From Rhipicephalus microplus (Eukaryota; Arthropoda; Arachnida; Ixodida; Ixodidae): 64,000 bases of DNA. This document shows, piece after piece, positions 63,581 through 64,000 of this stretch. Where the stretch lies: positions 159,374,053-159,438,052 of the forward strand of contig NC_134700.1 of the NCBI RefSeq assembly GCF_043290135.1, given 5' to 3'. Every line of letters starts with the position of its first letter. The first letter of the stretch is position 1. The notes below the pieces were generated by a model. That model had not been told where the DNA came from. It worked only from the letters and a program-made list of their open reading frames with translations, and searched no databases. A program made the position numbers and the translations under genes.

Positions 63581-63748
63581 CGCCAGCTCCGCGCGCGCGC
63601 AGTCATGGCCGAGTGTCATGACCAAGAAATACACTGTGGCTCCGGCGCGCGGATAGCTAGAGCAAGGAAGAGAACAACGAAGTCAGAATACGAACAGCTG
63701 GCCCAGGATTGAGTGTTGTCTCTTGTTCTCTGTCTTGCTCATCACAAT

Positions 63749-64000
63749 AGATTTATCTCTTTCTTTTCTTTGCACAAGCTCACGTTTCTCGCGTTATAAT
63801 GGAGATGGTGCATGACAACACGATATAATAAAGCTTAAACAGCTGACACCTGGTTTTTACCACCGTGGCAGAACTGGGTTTGGCTCCCACAGCAGCAACA
63901 GCAACAACATCGCAATCGCTATTCCAGTTGTCTTGTTCACCACCACGATGAAGCATTATTTTTTTCTTGTTTGTTCTGACTTCTGGCACATATAAGTTCA
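63749..64000. other. Window end, nothing identified
   Basis: AT-rich, no ORF with a recognisable domain. Confidence 0.4.

Larger units (their letters stand above)
61533..63748 (+). mobile_element. Non-autonomous LTR-like unit, gag only
   Basis: A 37-bp sequence (agtgttgtctcttgttctct...) at 61533-61569 recurs at 63712-63748 with one mismatch and looks like shared LTR ends. Between them lie a gag-like ORF and a tandem repeat; no protease, RT or integrase text is visible. The 3' LTR may start at TGTCATGACC (about 63616). Confidence 0.6.

Noticed and set aside
63074..63634. 186-codon minus-strand ORF
   Set aside because: Runs antisense across an 80-bp tandem repeat and has no recognisable domain; open because of the repeat.

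Overview
This window is eukaryotic. It looks like genomic DNA from a hard tick (Ixodidae, probably a metastriate). Three things point that way: short exons with canonical GT/AG junctions separated by kilobase introns; a dense mixed load of SINEs, Tigger/pogo DNA transposons, CR1- and I-type LINEs, Ty3 LTR elements and a Penelope-like element; and a tRNA-derived SINE of the Ruka-like type known from ticks. The genus is an inference.

Left half (1 to about 30,000): one host gene, read on the minus strand, covers almost everything. It is the 5' part of the ortholog of the E3 ubiquitin ligase UBR3. Nine exons can be joined with unbroken reading phase, from the ATG at 29915 down to 17, giving 511 codons. 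One of them is a 27-nt microexon at 6055-6081. The UBR box (residues about 80-147) lies mostly in exon 2. The gene runs off the left edge, so the RING and C-terminal parts are outside. Its introns hold Tigger/pogo elements (one nested inside another), CR1 LINE fragments, SINE remnants and a perfect 38-bp-arm palindrome. No second host gene is supported.

Right half (about 30,078 to 64,000): transposon-rich intergenic DNA with no recognisable host gene. In order it holds: a LINE-type 3' tail just upstream of UBR3; a Ruka-like SINE; TA microsatellites with an inverted SINE-tail pair; a young Ty3 LTR element (32,890-38,168) with an intact 892-residue pol frame; a tandem repeat of about 147 bp (38,510-40,420); a decayed Penelope-like element (about 40,440-45,980) cut by a deleted Ty3 element and by a LINE 3' end; further SINEs and a large (TA)n; a TIR element (48,161-49,353); a full-length LINE with two intact ORFs (50,646-55,609) overlapping by ATGA; a related dead LINE directly downstream (56,283-61,170); and a non-autonomous LTR-like unit with gag only (61,533-63,748).

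I see no clear sign of an undescribed molecular system. The strongest points are the UBR3 gene model with its microexon, the apparently intact two-ORF LINE, the shared 3'-terminal motif that also sits at the UBR3 5' end, the nested insertions and the perfect palindrome in intron 4. Family names rest on motif recognition by eye; no database search was run.
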